This document shows, one piece after another, positions 26,734 through 36,840 of a stretch of DNA of 64,000 nucleotides; within the stretch, counting starts at the first letter, position 1, and each line of letters begins with the position of its first letter. A program made the translations under genes and the position numbers. The stretch comes from Cystobacter fuscus (GTDB lineage: Bacteria; Myxococcota; Myxococcia; Myxococcales; Myxococcaceae): assembly GCF_002305875.1 (NCBI RefSeq), contig NZ_CP022098.1:7006001-7070000 (forward strand), in the 5' to 3' direction. The notes under the pieces are model-generated. The model searched no databases and was not told where the DNA came from. It saw only the letters and a list, made by a program, of their open reading frames with translations.

Positions 26734-26820
26734 GAATTCCAGGCGATTCCGTACAATCCGGCGACACTTCTGCTTCGGCACGAGTGACCTGTCCGAAACA
26801 TTCGTGCCAACCGCTCCCCC
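26731..26820 (+). repeat. Module spacer repeat, copy 2
   Basis: 90 bases from the B2 stop to the A3 start, the same length as copy 1 and about 90 % identical by eye. Confidence 0.75.
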
Positions 26821-27138
26821 ATGAGGGACCCGACCCCTACCTGGAGTGGAGTACGCCCCGCCCTGCTCCTGCTGCTCTGCCTGCTGCCCCTGGGGGTGCT
26901 CGGCAATCCCCCCATGCCGGGGGACGACTCGATCCGGGCCCGGCTCAAGGCGTGCCTGCTGACGGGGGAGATGGCGTGTGTCGTCGACCAGTACCTGGCG
27001 CTCCAGGACATCGGGCGGGTGCCGGGCTGGATTGATGCCTATACAGGACTGGCGGGTCTCCCCTTGACGGAATACATGAAGAGGCTCGGAACATCAGGAA
27101 TGAGCCAGGTCCTTCACGAAGTGGTGAAAGCACCATGA
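26821..27138 (+). CDS. Internally deleted secreted protein A3 (lacks Cys/His core)
   Basis: A 105-residue copy of the A protein. Residues 1-70 match A2 closely, including the signal peptide and the Cys45/Cys53 pair. The sequence then jumps from 'VPGW' (codon ending at 27030) directly to 'IDAYTGLAGLPLTEYM'. Relative to A2 exactly 81 residues (243 bases) are missing in frame, including the conserved Cys and His. The reading frame, stop and overlap with B3 are intact. It may be an inactivated copy or a regulatory fragment. Annotated as CDS because the frame is unbroken. Confidence 0.7.
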   Translation: MRDPTPTWSGVRPALLLLLCLLPLGVLGNPPMPGDDSIRARLKACLLTGEMACVVDQYLALQDIGRVPGWIDAYTGLAGLPLTEYMKRLGTSGMSQVLHEVVKAP

Positions 27139-27521
27139 GTGAGTGGAAGGTGGGCAAGGAGGTGCCTCTTGCCGAGAAGTGGCAGGGGCGCCAGGTGGGA
27201 CTCATGGATGCCCTGCTCCACGCGCGTGAATCCATCTTGGATGGGCGTGGACTCTGGTCCGTGACAGGCGGAGAGACCATCGAATCGCTTCTATCCTTCA
27301 CCATCGGCTGGGCCTCCAACACCCAGTTCAACGGAGGTCGGGATCAGGAGTGGCGTGATTTCCGGCGTTGGCTCGACGACGTGGAGCCCGCGGCGCGCTA
27401 CGAGGGCTGGCACGTGACGTTCCTGCGCGAGTGCGGCGGGGACCACGAGCGCGCGGTCATGAAGTTCCTCGATCGCGCCCACGAGTTCGTCTCCCTGCGT
27501 CGCTCGGCCCCCAAACCCTGA
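27135..27521 (+). CDS. Partner protein B3 of the triplicated module
   Basis: A 128-residue paralogue of B1 and B2, fully intact although its A3 neighbour has lost its core. The C-terminal 50 residues ('DDVEPAARYEGWHVTFLREC' onward) are nearly identical to B1, including at DNA level. Retention of an intact B gene beside a gutted A gene is what one expects if B protects against A-type proteins, but other explanations remain open. Confidence 0.75.
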   Translation: MSEWKVGKEVPLAEKWQGRQVGLMDALLHARESILDGRGLWSVTGGETIESLLSFTIGWASNTQFNGGRDQEWRDFRRWLDDVEPAARYEGWHVTFLRECGGDHERAVMKFLDRAHEFVSLRRSAPKP

Positions 27522-27618
27522 GAATTGCAGGCGATTTCATACAATCTGGCGACGCGGAACGCGCATCCGGCCACCTCTTCGGTTACTGTCCGGACACAAA
27601 GGACCCTAGAGGAAACAC

Positions 27619-29274
<1,656 letters not shown>

Positions 29275-29278
29275 CGCG

Positions 29279-30544
29279 ATGGAAACCCTGGAGCTGCTCA
29301 TCCGCAACACCTCCGAGGTGCTCACCGTGGAGGGCTCCCCCCAGGAGCCCGCCGAGCGCGCCCTCACCCCGCATCCCCACGCCTGCGTCGGCGTGCGCCG
29401 CGGGAAGATCTGGTACGTGGGCTCCGAGAGCGCCCTGCCCCCGGGCGCGGTGGGCCCCTCCACCCGGGTGCTGGACGCCCATGGTCAGTTCGTGGGCCCG
29501 GGCTTCGTGGACCCCCACACCCATGCCGTCTTCGCCGGCGAGCGCGCGGCGGAGTTCGATCTGCGCTGCCAGGGCGCCACCTACCTGCAGATCGCCCAGG
29601 CCGGCGGCGGCATCGCCAACACCGTGCGCGCCACCCGCTTCGCCAGCGAGGAGGATCTCATCCGGCTCGCCCTGCCCCGGCTCCAGTTGATGCTCGAGTA
29701 CGGCATCACCACCGCCGAGGTGAAGAGCGGCTACGGCCTCACGCTCCAGGACGAGCTGAAGATGCTCCGGGTGGTGCAGCGGCTGTCCACGCTCCAGCCC
29801 GTGGAGCTCATCCCCACCCTCATGTGCGCACACGCGGTGCCCGAGGAGTACCGCGAGTGGCGCGAGTCCTACCTCGATTTGTGCATCCAGGAGATCCTCC
29901 CCGCGGTGGCCGAGCAGGGCCTGGCGCGCTTCTGCGACGTGTTCGTCGAGCAGGGGGCCTTCACGCACGCGGAGGCGCGCCGCCTGCTGCTGGCGGCCCG
30001 GAAGCGGGGGCTGCAAGTGCGGCTGCACGTGGATCAGCTCAGCGCCTCGGGAGGCGCGGAGCTGGCGGCCGAGCTGGGCGCTGCCTCCGCGGACCACCTG
30101 GAGCAGGTGAGCGATGCGGGCATCCAGGCGCTCGCGGCCGCGGGGGTGTCGGCCGTGCTCGTGCCCACCGCCACCCTCTTCCTGCGGGTGCGCCCCTACG
30201 CCCCCGGGCGCAAGCTGCGCGACGCGGGCGTCAACGTGGCGCTCGGCACCAACCTCAACCCCGGCTCGGCCATGAGCGAGAACCTTCCCCTCGCCTTGGG
30301 GCTCGCCTGCCTGGAGAACGGGCTGACGGCCGCCGAGGCCTATTGGGCCGCCACCCGGGGAGCCGCGCTCGCGCTTGGTTTGAGTTCCGAGGGACGGATT
30401 GCCGTGGGCGACCCCGCCAATCTTGTCATCTTTTCGTGTTCAAACTATCGCCACCTTCCCTATCACCTGGGAATCAATCACGCACGGATAGTGATCAAGG
30501 GAGGCCATGTCGTGGTAGAGCAGGAAAAAGCCCTTTGTGCATGA
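29279..30544 (+). CDS. hutI: Imidazolonepropionase
   Basis: A 421-residue metal-dependent amidohydrolase, the third step of histidine degradation. The metal site 'DPHTHAVFAGER' follows the 'GPGFVD' strand. The segments 'CQGATYLQIAQAGGGIANTVRATR' and 'TTAEVKSGYGL' are specific to HutI, and the later 'LGTNLNPGSAMSENLPL' holds the metal Asp-equivalent region. It is coupled to hutU. Confidence 0.95.
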   Translation: METLELLIRNTSEVLTVEGSPQEPAERALTPHPHACVGVRRGKIWYVGSESALPPGAVGPSTRVLDAHGQFVGPGFVDPHTHAVFAGERAAEFDLRCQGATYLQIAQAGGGIANTVRATRFASEEDLIRLALPRLQLMLEYGITTAEVKSGYGLTLQDELKMLRVVQRLSTLQPVELIPTLMCAHAVPEEYREWRESYLDLCIQEILPAVAEQGLARFCDVFVEQGAFTHAEARRLLLAARKRGLQVRLHVDQLSASGGAELAAELGAASADHLEQVSDAGIQALAAAGVSAVLVPTATLFLRVRPYAPGRKLRDAGVNVALGTNLNPGSAMSENLPLALGLACLENGLTAAEAYWAATRGAALALGLSSEGRIAVGDPANLVIFSCSNYRHLPYHLGINHARIVIKGGHVVVEQEKALCA

Positions 30545-30569
30545 TTCTGGTTGCACAAGTGGCATTCGA

Positions 30570-30581
30570 GGGAACTTCCAC
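30570..30581 (+). promoter_or_regulatory. Possible ECF-type -35 element
   Basis: GGGAACTTCCAC lies 36 bases before the amidotransferase start. The same 12-mer occurs on the minus strand at 36736-36747 upstream of glmM. GGAACTT is the classical -35 of sigma-E type factors. No convincing -10 can be assigned, so this is tentative. Confidence 0.3.
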
Positions 30582-30616
30582 CCTGGGCCGGCCGTTAGCA
30601 TCAAACAAGCAAGCCT

Positions 30617-31456
30617 ATGTGCCGCCTCTTTGGTTTCAGATCCGCTGTCCCCGCCGCCGTTCATCCTTCGCTCGTCACGGAGAAGAATTCCCTCCTGCGT
30701 CAATCGCGGGAGCACAAGGATGGATGGGGAATCGCCGCCTATGAAACGGGAGACAATCCGTTCGTCGCGCACGGATTGGGCCCGGCGCACTGCGACCCCG
30801 ACTTCGAGCGGGTCAGCAGCCGGGTGTCTTCCCGCACGGTGGTAGCGCACATCCGCCTGGCGTCCGTGGGGCAGGTGGAGAAGTGCAACGCCCACCCCTT
30901 CACCCATGGCCGGTGGTGCTTCGTGCACAACGGCACGCTGAAGAACTTCGCCCGGCACCAGGCGGCGGTGGAAGCGCTCATCCGGGAGGATCTGCGCGCG
31001 CTCATCCAGGGCGCCACGGACTCCGAGCGCTGCTTCTACCTCTTCCTCACCCGGCTGGCCGAGCAGCGTCAGTGCCTGGTGGGCCCGGCGTGCGTGGAGA
31101 AGGTGGCCCGGGCGCTGGCGGAGACGATGGGGCTGGTGTCGCGCCTCACGGATGAGCCCGGGCAGGACGGCTCGTCCATGAACTTCCTGGTCACCAACGG
31201 GGATGTGATGGCGGCCACCCGGCGCAACCGCTCGCTCTTCCTGTCGGACACCGCCCCCGAGACGGGCAGGCTCCCCCACCGCAAGCACCTGGGGGCGCCC
31301 AAGCCGGGGGATCGGCTGGAGCAGTTCGTGCTCGCCAGTGAGCGGCTGTCGGGAGAGGACCACTGGCACGAGGTGGCGGAGAACAGCGTCATCGGCGTGG
31401 ACAGCGGCCTCGTGTTCCACCACTGGAGGGTGGGGGACCTGGACGCCCGGCACTGA
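30617..31456 (+). CDS. Class II glutamine amidotransferase
   Basis: A 279-residue Ntn-type amidotransferase of the YafJ/EgtC type. The catalytic nucleophile is Cys2 in 'MCRLFGFRS', exposed after Met removal. Conserved segments include 'EHKDGWGIAAYE', 'RTVVAHIRLASVG' and 'NAHPFTHGRWCFVHNGTL'. It hydrolyses a gamma-glutamyl amide bond; the acceptor is unknown. It stands alone 72 bases after hutI and may have its own promoter. Confidence 0.88.
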   Translation: MCRLFGFRSAVPAAVHPSLVTEKNSLLRQSREHKDGWGIAAYETGDNPFVAHGLGPAHCDPDFERVSSRVSSRTVVAHIRLASVGQVEKCNAHPFTHGRWCFVHNGTLKNFARHQAAVEALIREDLRALIQGATDSERCFYLFLTRLAEQRQCLVGPACVEKVARALAETMGLVSRLTDEPGQDGSSMNFLVTNGDVMAATRRNRSLFLSDTAPETGRLPHRKHLGAPKPGDRLEQFVLASERLSGEDHWHEVAENSVIGVDSGLVFHHWRVGDLDARH

Positions 31457-31478
31457 GGCCCGGGCGGAGAGGCGCTCC

Positions 31479-31913
31479 CTAGGGAGAGGGAGGACCCTGG
31501 AGCGGCGTCCCCCAGCGGGCGATCTGGGCGTTCACCGTCATGTCCCCCGTCACCCGGAAGGAGCGGAGCGGCACGGGCGTGCCCTCCGAGGACAGCTCCG
31601 GCGTCCAGACGTCCTCCCGCCAGAGCGTGTAGGACACCTCCGCGTCCACCGCGAGGCGCACCATCCCCGTGTAGTGCCCGTTGGTCTGGCGGCGCAGGTA
31701 GAAGCCCGGGGCCACGTTCCCACCGAGCGAGGCATGCGAGCCCAGGACGGTGATGACGGCGTCGGACGGTGTCCCGTCGGGGACCGTCACGTCGAAGGTG
31801 ACGGTGGCGTGGGGGTACTCCTGAGGCGGAGGCTCGATGGCGCCACACCCCATCAGCACCACACTGGCGAGCGGGATGAGCAAGAACCACTTCACGGCGT
31901 GGCAGGGGTTCAT
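31479..31913 (-). CDS. Lipoprotein with a CBM20-like beta domain
   Basis: A 144-residue lipoprotein: 'FLLIPLASVVLMGC' is a signal with lipobox and Cys23. The mature part (about 36-138) starts 'VTFDVTVPDGTPSDAVITVLGSH', has 'LGGNVAPGFYLRR', and ends 'TVNAQIARWG'. This pattern is like carbohydrate-binding module 20-type Ig folds. Binding to glycans is inferred only. The frame is open upstream, but the signal peptide fixes the ATG at 31913. Convergent with the amidotransferase gene. Confidence 0.7.
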   Translation of the reverse strand: MNPCHAVKWFLLIPLASVVLMGCGAIEPPPQEYPHATVTFDVTVPDGTPSDAVITVLGSHASLGGNVAPGFYLRRQTNGHYTGMVRLAVDAEVSYTLWREDVWTPELSSEGTPVPLRSFRVTGDMTVNAQIARWGTPLQGPPSP

Positions 31914-32008
31914 GGGCGCAGGATATGCCAACCCCTCGCCGCGGAGGGCACGGCCCGCCCATCTGTTGTCCGCTGCACGAACCCCCGGACCCCCTCCGTG
32001 TTGCCCGG

Positions 32009-32494
32009 TCAGCGCTCGGCCAGCAACCAGTCCTTCAGCAAGCCGGCGGGCCGCGCGCCCCAGGCCTCGGCCACCAGCTCGCGGGACTCCTCGCCCACCT
32101 CGCGCAGGGTGAGCCGCAGGTACTCGCGCGGCGCGGCCTCGGGGATGCGATCCAACCACTCCACCAGCAGCGCGCCGTCGCCACCCACCATGTCCAGGAA
32201 GCCCGTGGCGTACAGCTCGTCGTAGTCGGCCAGCCGGTAGAGGTCCGCGTGGTAGAGCGTCAATCGCCCCTGGTAGGGGTAGACGATGGCGAAGGTGGGG
32301 CTCGCCACCTGCGAGCGCTCCACCCCGGCGCCCTCGGCCACGCCACGCACCAGGTGCGTCTTGCCCGCGCCGAGATCGCCCACCAGCCCCACGAAGTCCC
32401 CCGGCTGGAGCAACCGCCCGAGCCGCACGCCCAGGCCGTGGGTCTCCTCGGGCGAGCCCGAGCGCACCGTGTGGCTCAGCGTGGGCACGCTCAT
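32009..32494 (-). CDS. tsaE: tRNA threonylcarbamoyladenosine biosynthesis ATPase TsaE
   Basis: A 161-residue P-loop protein needed for t6A37 modification of ANN-decoding tRNAs, working with TsaB, TsaC and TsaD. Walker A is 'GDLGAGKTHLVRG' (from residue 39). The family motifs 'VASPTFAIVYPY' and 'LYHADLYRL' follow. The start is the ATG at 32494, overlapping the nnr stop by four bases. It is the last gene of the long housekeeping run. Confidence 0.94.
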   Translation of the reverse strand: MSVPTLSHTVRSGSPEETHGLGVRLGRLLQPGDFVGLVGDLGAGKTHLVRGVAEGAGVERSQVASPTFAIVYPYQGRLTLYHADLYRLADYDELYATGFLDMVGGDGALLVEWLDRIPEAAPREYLRLTLREVGEESRELVAEAWGARPAGLLKDWLLAER

Positions 32495-34023
32495 CGCTCC
32501 CACCGCGTCCACACCGAGCACAGCCCCTTCACCACGTCCGAGGCGATGAGGCCCAGCCGGCCCCGCCGCCCGGCGGCCAGATCTCCCGCCAGCCCGTGCG
32601 CATACACGGCCGTCCAGGCGGCCTCGGGGAGCTTCAGGCCCTGGGCGAGCAGGGCGCCCAGCACGCCGCTCAGCACGTCCCCCGTGCCGCCGGTGGCCAT
32701 GCCCGGATTGCCCGTGGGGTTGACGTACACGGTGCCATCCGCGTGGGCGATGAGCGTGCGCGCCCCCTTGAGCACGAGCGTCACCCCGTGCGTGCGCGCG
32801 AAGTCCCGCGCCACCTTCACCCGATCCTTCTGCAGCTCCTTCGTGGGCAGGCCGGACAGCCGCGACATCTCGCCCGGGTGGGGCGTGAGCACCACGGGCC
32901 CCCTGGCCCGGCGCAGCACCCCCAGGTCCGTGGAGACGGCGTTGAGCGCGTCCGCGTCCAGCACCACGGGCACGTCCACGCGCTCGAGCAGCTCGCCGAG
33001 CAGCGCCGCCGTCTCCTCGCCGCGAGGGATGCCAGGGCCCACCACGAGCGCGTCCTTCTGCTCCGCCGCGGCGAGCAGGGACTCCAGGTCCGCCCGCCCC
33101 AGGGGACCGCGATCCTCCAGGGGCCAGCCCATCAGCTCGGGAGCATGGCCGAGCACCGACTCCACCACCTGGGCACGCGTGGCCACGGTGACGAGCCCCG
33201 CCCCTGCGCGCAGGGCGCTCAACGCGCTCAGGGCCGCCGCCCCGGACTTGCCCAGGCTGCCGGCCACCACCAGCACGTGCCCGTAGGTGCCCTTGTGGGT
33301 GTCCGAGCGGCGCGGGGCGATTGCACCCCGGGCATCGGCCTCCTCGACGAGGAAGACCTCCGCGCCCGCCTGGGCCTCGACGGCGTCGGCGGGAATGCCG
33401 ATGTCCACGCACCGCACCTCGCCGCACAGCGTGACGCCGGGCTCCAGCACCTGCCCCTGCTTGAGGAAGCCGAAGGTGACGGTGGCATCCGCCTCCACGC
33501 AGGGCTCGAAGGGCACTCCCGTGTCCGAGTGCAGCCCCGAGGGCACGTCCGCGGCCACCACCTTCGCCCCCGCCGCGCGCCAGCGACGCACGTGCTCGAT
33601 CGCCTTGGCGAACTCCCCGCTGGGAGGCCGGGTGAGCCCGGTGCCGAAGATGGCATCCACCACCACGTCCCCCACCCGCGGCTCCTCCACCGCCCCGAGT
33701 GCCTGGGGCTCGAGACCCGAGGGCCCCAGGGCGAGCAGGTTGCGCTGGGAGTCCGGCGTGAGCTTGTCCCGGGGACCCACGAGCACCAGCGTCACCCGTC
33801 GGCCCCAGGCATGGAGCAGGCGAGCCGCCACCAGCCCGTCGCCACCGTTGTTGCCAGGTCCGCACACGACGAGGAAGCGCCCGCCCGGCGAGCCGAGCTC
33901 CCGGGCCACCTCCGCCAGCTCCCGTCCGGCGTTCTCCATCAACAACGGGGACGGCATGCCGAAGTGGTCTCCGGCGGCGCGGTCGGCCGCGCGCATCCGC
34001 TCGGCGGTGAGGACTCGGCGCAT
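32491..34023 (-). CDS. nnr: Bifunctional NAD(P)HX epimerase/dehydratase
   Basis: A 510-residue fusion that repairs hydrated NAD(P)H. The N-terminal YjeF_N epimerase domain (about 1-215) has 'RFLVVCGPGNNGGDGLVAARLL'. The C-terminal ribokinase-like dehydratase domain (about 230-505) has 'SDTHKGTYGHVLVVAGS', 'LTPHPGEMSRL' and the catalytic 'GNPGMATGGTGDVLSG'. It sits between acpS and tsaE, a common bacterial arrangement. Confidence 0.95.
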   Translation of the reverse strand: MRRVLTAERMRAADRAAGDHFGMPSPLLMENAGRELAEVARELGSPGGRFLVVCGPGNNGGDGLVAARLLHAWGRRVTLVLVGPRDKLTPDSQRNLLALGPSGLEPQALGAVEEPRVGDVVVDAIFGTGLTRPPSGEFAKAIEHVRRWRAAGAKVVAADVPSGLHSDTGVPFEPCVEADATVTFGFLKQGQVLEPGVTLCGEVRCVDIGIPADAVEAQAGAEVFLVEEADARGAIAPRRSDTHKGTYGHVLVVAGSLGKSGAAALSALSALRAGAGLVTVATRAQVVESVLGHAPELMGWPLEDRGPLGRADLESLLAAAEQKDALVVGPGIPRGEETAALLGELLERVDVPVVLDADALNAVSTDLGVLRRARGPVVLTPHPGEMSRLSGLPTKELQKDRVKVARDFARTHGVTLVLKGARTLIAHADGTVYVNPTGNPGMATGGTGDVLSGVLGALLAQGLKLPEAAWTAVYAHGLAGDLAAGRRGRLGLIASDVVKGLCSVWTRWER

Positions 34024-34028
34024 GACGT

Positions 34029-34406
34029 TCAGCTCCTCTCTTGCAGGACCACGGTGGCGGCGGCGACGCCCGCGTCATGGGTGAGCGCGAGGAAGGCCTC
34101 CGCGCGCCGCTTCTCCATCTCCACGCGCGCCACGCCCGACAGGCGGAAGCCCGGGGGACCGCCCGCGCGCACCACTTCCATGTCGTGCCAGGTGAGGCCC
34201 TTGGGCGCGCCCAGGGCCTTGATGAGTGCTTCCTTGGCGGCGAAGCGTGCCGCGTAGGCGCTCGCCTTGTCCGAGCGCGCGTCGCACAGCTCGCGCTCGG
34301 CCGGCGTGTACACGCGCTCGAGGAAGCGCTCGGCGCGGGCTCCGTCCAGGATGCGCTGGATGCGGGCCACCGAGCAGATGTCCAACCCCAGGCCGATGAT
34401 CGCCAT
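34029..34406 (-). CDS. acpS: Holo-[acyl-carrier-protein] synthase
   Basis: A 125-residue enzyme that attaches phosphopantetheine from CoA to acyl carrier protein. The Mg-binding Asp is in 'IIGLGLDICSVARI', and the second motif 'RFAAKEALIKALG' carries the catalytic Glu. The size is typical. It lies 5 bases before nnr and 14 bases after pdxJ. In a myxobacterium rich in polyketide synthases it may also serve those carriers, which the sequence cannot show. Confidence 0.95.
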   Translation of the reverse strand: MAIIGLGLDICSVARIQRILDGARAERFLERVYTPAERELCDARSDKASAYAARFAAKEALIKALGAPKGLTWHDMEVVRAGGPPGFRLSGVARVEMEKRRAEAFLALTHDAGVAAATVVLQERS

Positions 34407-34420
34407 GGCGCGCGCTCGCC

Positions 34421-35146
34421 CTAGCCCGGGTTGCGCATCAGCTCGAGCATCTCGCGCACCGCGCGCTCGAAGCCCACGAGCACGGCGCGCGCGACGATGG
34501 CATGGCCGATGTTCAGCTCGTCGATCTCCTGGATGCGCGCGATGGCGCGCACGTTGTCGTAGTTGAGCCCATGGCCCGCGGCCACGCCCATGCCCAGCCG
34601 CGCACCCGCCTTGGCCGCGTCCACGATGCGGCTGAACTCGCGCTCGCGCTCGCGCTCGTTGCGCGCCTCGCAGTAGCGCCCGGTGTGCAATTCAATCCGG
34701 TCCGCGTTCACCTTGTGGGAGGCGCGCACCTGATCCAGGTCCGGATCGATGAACAGCGAGACGGTGATCTCCCCGTCCTTGAGGTTCTTGATGGTTTTGG
34801 CGAGCGCGTCCTTCTGGCCGTTGACCTCCAGGCCGCCCTCGGTGGTGAGCTCCTCGCGCCGCTCGGGCACGAGCGTCACCACGTCCGGCTTGTGCTCGTA
34901 GGCGATCTTCACCATGTCCTGGGTGGCCGCCATCTCCAGGTTGAGCAGCGTCTGCACCGTCTCGCGCAGGATGCGCAGGTCGCGCTCCTGGATGTGGCGC
35001 CGGTCCTCGCGCAGGTGGATGGTGATCTGCCCGGCGCCGGCCAGCTCGGCCAGGGCGGCGGCCGTCACCGGATCCGGATACGACACGCGACGCGCCTGCC
35101 GCAGCGTCGCCACGTGGTCCACATTCACACCCAGTCGCTGTCCCAT
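34421..35146 (-). CDS. pdxJ: Pyridoxine 5'-phosphate synthase PdxJ
   Basis: A 241-residue TIM-barrel enzyme that condenses 1-deoxyxylulose 5-phosphate with 3-amino-2-oxopropyl phosphate in DXP-dependent vitamin B6 synthesis. It starts '[23 protein letters not shown]', with '[18 protein letters not shown]' and '[17 protein letters not shown]' following, all PdxJ hallmarks. The ATG at 35146 is chosen since the conserved sequence begins there. Just upstream of acpS, a widespread pair. Confidence 0.96.
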   Translation of the reverse strand: MGQRLGVNVDHVATLRQARRVSYPDPVTAAALAELAGAGQITIHLREDRRHIQERDLRILRETVQTLLNLEMAATQDMVKIAYEHKPDVVTLVPERREELTTEGGLEVNGQKDALAKTIKNLKDGEITVSLFIDPDLDQVRASHKVNADRIELHTGRYCEARNEREREREFSRIVDAAKAGARLGMGVAAGHGLNYDNVRAIARIQEIDELNIGHAIVARAVLVGFERAVREMLELMRNPG

Positions 35147-35243
35147 GTCGGCCGCTCTCCCTCGCGAGGGCACACCGGGCGGGAGTCCTACACCGCTTCC
35201 GCCCGGGCGCGCGCCCTTCTATTCGCGGCCCGGGACTTGGATG

Positions 35244-36638
35244 TCAACCGTTGAGCGCCGCGGACAGCTCCTGGGCGATCTGCTGCGCGTACTGCTCGTT
35301 GCGCGTGGCGTCCGTGCCCTCGATGAGGACACGGGCCTTGGGCTCGGTCCCGGAGAAGCGCACCAGCACCCGGCCCTCCTTGCCCAGCTTCTTCTCCACG
35401 TCCTGGATGGCCCTCATCACCGAGGGCAGCTCGCCCAGCTCGCGCTTGTTCTTGACGACCACGTTGAGCAGCGTCTGGGGCACGGGCTGGAAGATGGAGG
35501 CCAGCTCGCTCACCGGCTTCTGCTGCCGGCACATCACGGCGAGCAACTGGAGCGCCGCCAGGGTGCCATCACCCGTGGTGGTGTGGTCGGAGAAGATGAG
35601 GTGGCCGCTCTGCTCGCCCCCCAGGTTGTAGCCGTTCTTGCGCATCTCCTCGACGACGTAGCGGTCACCCACCTTGGTGCGCACCACCTTGACGCCGTAG
35701 TTGGCCACCGCGCGCTCCAGGCCGACGTTGCTCATCACCGTGGCCACGAGCGTCTTCTTCTTGAGCTCCTTGCGCGTGACGAGCTCGCCCGTGCAGATGG
35801 CCATGATGGCGTCGCCATCCACGACCTGGCCCTTCTCGTCCACGACGATGAGGCGGTCGGCGTCGCCATCCAGCGCGATGCCCAGGTGGGCCCCGTTCTT
35901 CACCACGCACCTGGCGAGGTTCTCCGGGTGGAGCGCGCCGCACTTGTGGTTGATGTTCTTGCCGTCCGGCTGCACGCCCAGGGTGATGACCTTGGCGCCC
36001 AGCTCCTCGAGCACCGCGGGGGCCGTCTTGTAGGCGGCGCCATTGGCGCAATCGACGACCACGGTGAGCCCCTCGAGCGTCAGCTCGCGCGGGAAGGTCG
36101 TCTTGAGGAAGACGATGTAGCGGCCGCGCGCGTCCTCCAGGCGGAAGGCCCGGCCAATCTTGGTCGCCGTGGGGCGGATGGAGTCGATGGCGCCACTGGC
36201 CACCAGCTCCTCGATCTTCGCCTCGGTCTCGTCCGGCAGCTTGAAGCCGTCGCGCCAGAAGAACTTGATGCCGTTGTCCTGGTACGGGTTGTGGGAGGCG
36301 GAGATGACGGCGCCCGCGTCGGCCCGCATGGAGGTGGTGAGGTTGGCGATGCCCGGAGTGGGCAGCGGACCCACCAGGTCCACGTCCACGCCCATGGAGA
36401 TGAGCCCCGCGGCGAGCGCCTGCTCCAGCATGTAACCCGACAGGCGCGTGTCCTTGCCGATGATGACGCGGTGGCGGTGGGGTCCATTGCGGATGAGATG
36501 GGCCAGTGCGCGGCCCAGCTGCATCGCGACTTCCGCCGTCATCGGGTAGACGTTGGCGACACCGCGGACTCCATCCGTGCCGAACAGTCGCTGCGACGCC
36601 CTCTCTTCATTCGGGGGCATGTTCATCCTGTACGCCAT
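35244..36638 (-). CDS. glmM: Phosphoglucosamine mutase
   Basis: A 464-residue alpha-D-phosphohexomutase converting glucosamine-6-P to glucosamine-1-P for UDP-GlcNAc. It has '[12 protein letters not shown]', the phosphoserine loop '[12 protein letters not shown]' (Ser115), the metal loop '[12 protein letters not shown]' and the C-terminal '[15 protein letters not shown]'. The N-terminus is about 15 residues longer than usual, so the true start may be one of the in-frame ATGs at 36626 or 36620. The ATG at 36638 has GGAG about ten bases upstream. No cdaA or ybbR precedes it. Confidence 0.95.
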   Translation of the reverse strand: MAYRMNMPPNEERASQRLFGTDGVRGVANVYPMTAEVAMQLGRALAHLIRNGPHRHRVIIGKDTRLSGYMLEQALAAGLISMGVDVDLVGPLPTPGIANLTTSMRADAGAVISASHNPYQDNGIKFFWRDGFKLPDETEAKIEELVASGAIDSIRPTATKIGRAFRLEDARGRYIVFLKTTFPRELTLEGLTVVVDCANGAAYKTAPAVLEELGAKVITLGVQPDGKNINHKCGALHPENLARCVVKNGAHLGIALDGDADRLIVVDEKGQVVDGDAIMAICTGELVTRKELKKKTLVATVMSNVGLERAVANYGVKVVRTKVGDRYVVEEMRKNGYNLGGEQSGHLIFSDHTTTGDGTLAALQLLAVMCRQQKPVSELASIFQPVPQTLLNVVVKNKRELGELPSVMRAIQDVEKKLGKEGRVLVRFSGTEPKARVLIEGTDATRNEQYAQQIAQELSAALNG

Positions 36639-36735
36639 AAAATTACCGCTCCACCTTTCCCTGGCCGGCCACGCGGGCCGGACCGCCCACGCCAGAGGGC
36701 TTATAGCGCGCCCTCCACGAGCCCGAAGCTAGGGA

Positions 36736-36747
36736 GTGGAAGTTCCC
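36736..36747 (-). promoter_or_regulatory. Possible ECF-type -35 element upstream of glmM
   Basis: On the minus strand this reads GGGAACTTCCAC, identical to the 12-mer at 30570-30581. It lies about 100 bases upstream of the glmM start, inside the 202-base gap between folP and glmM. Tentative, because no -10 element is clear. Confidence 0.3.
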
Positions 36748-36840
36748 TGGACAAGCGTGCGACCCCAGAAGATGGACTGGCACTTCAGGGTGGTCGGTAC
36801 GGGTCACACCTTCTCGTTCATGGTGGGCCCGCGTCGCCCT

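Larger units (their letters stand above)
24753..27521 (+). repeat. Tandem triplication of a two-gene module (A-B, A-B, truncated A-B)
   Basis: Three head-to-tail units begin at 24753, 25790 and 26821, spaced 1037 and 1031 bases. Each holds an A gene (signal-peptide protein) overlapping by ATGA a B gene of exactly 128 residues, plus a 90-base spacer. Similarity is mosaic: the 5' parts of A2 and A3 are nearly identical in DNA, A1 and A3 share the first dozen residues, and the last third of B1 and B3 is nearly identical while B2 differs. The middle of A1 and A2 is more divergent and visibly less GC-rich. This pattern suggests duplication followed by recombination and diversification. Confidence 0.85.
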
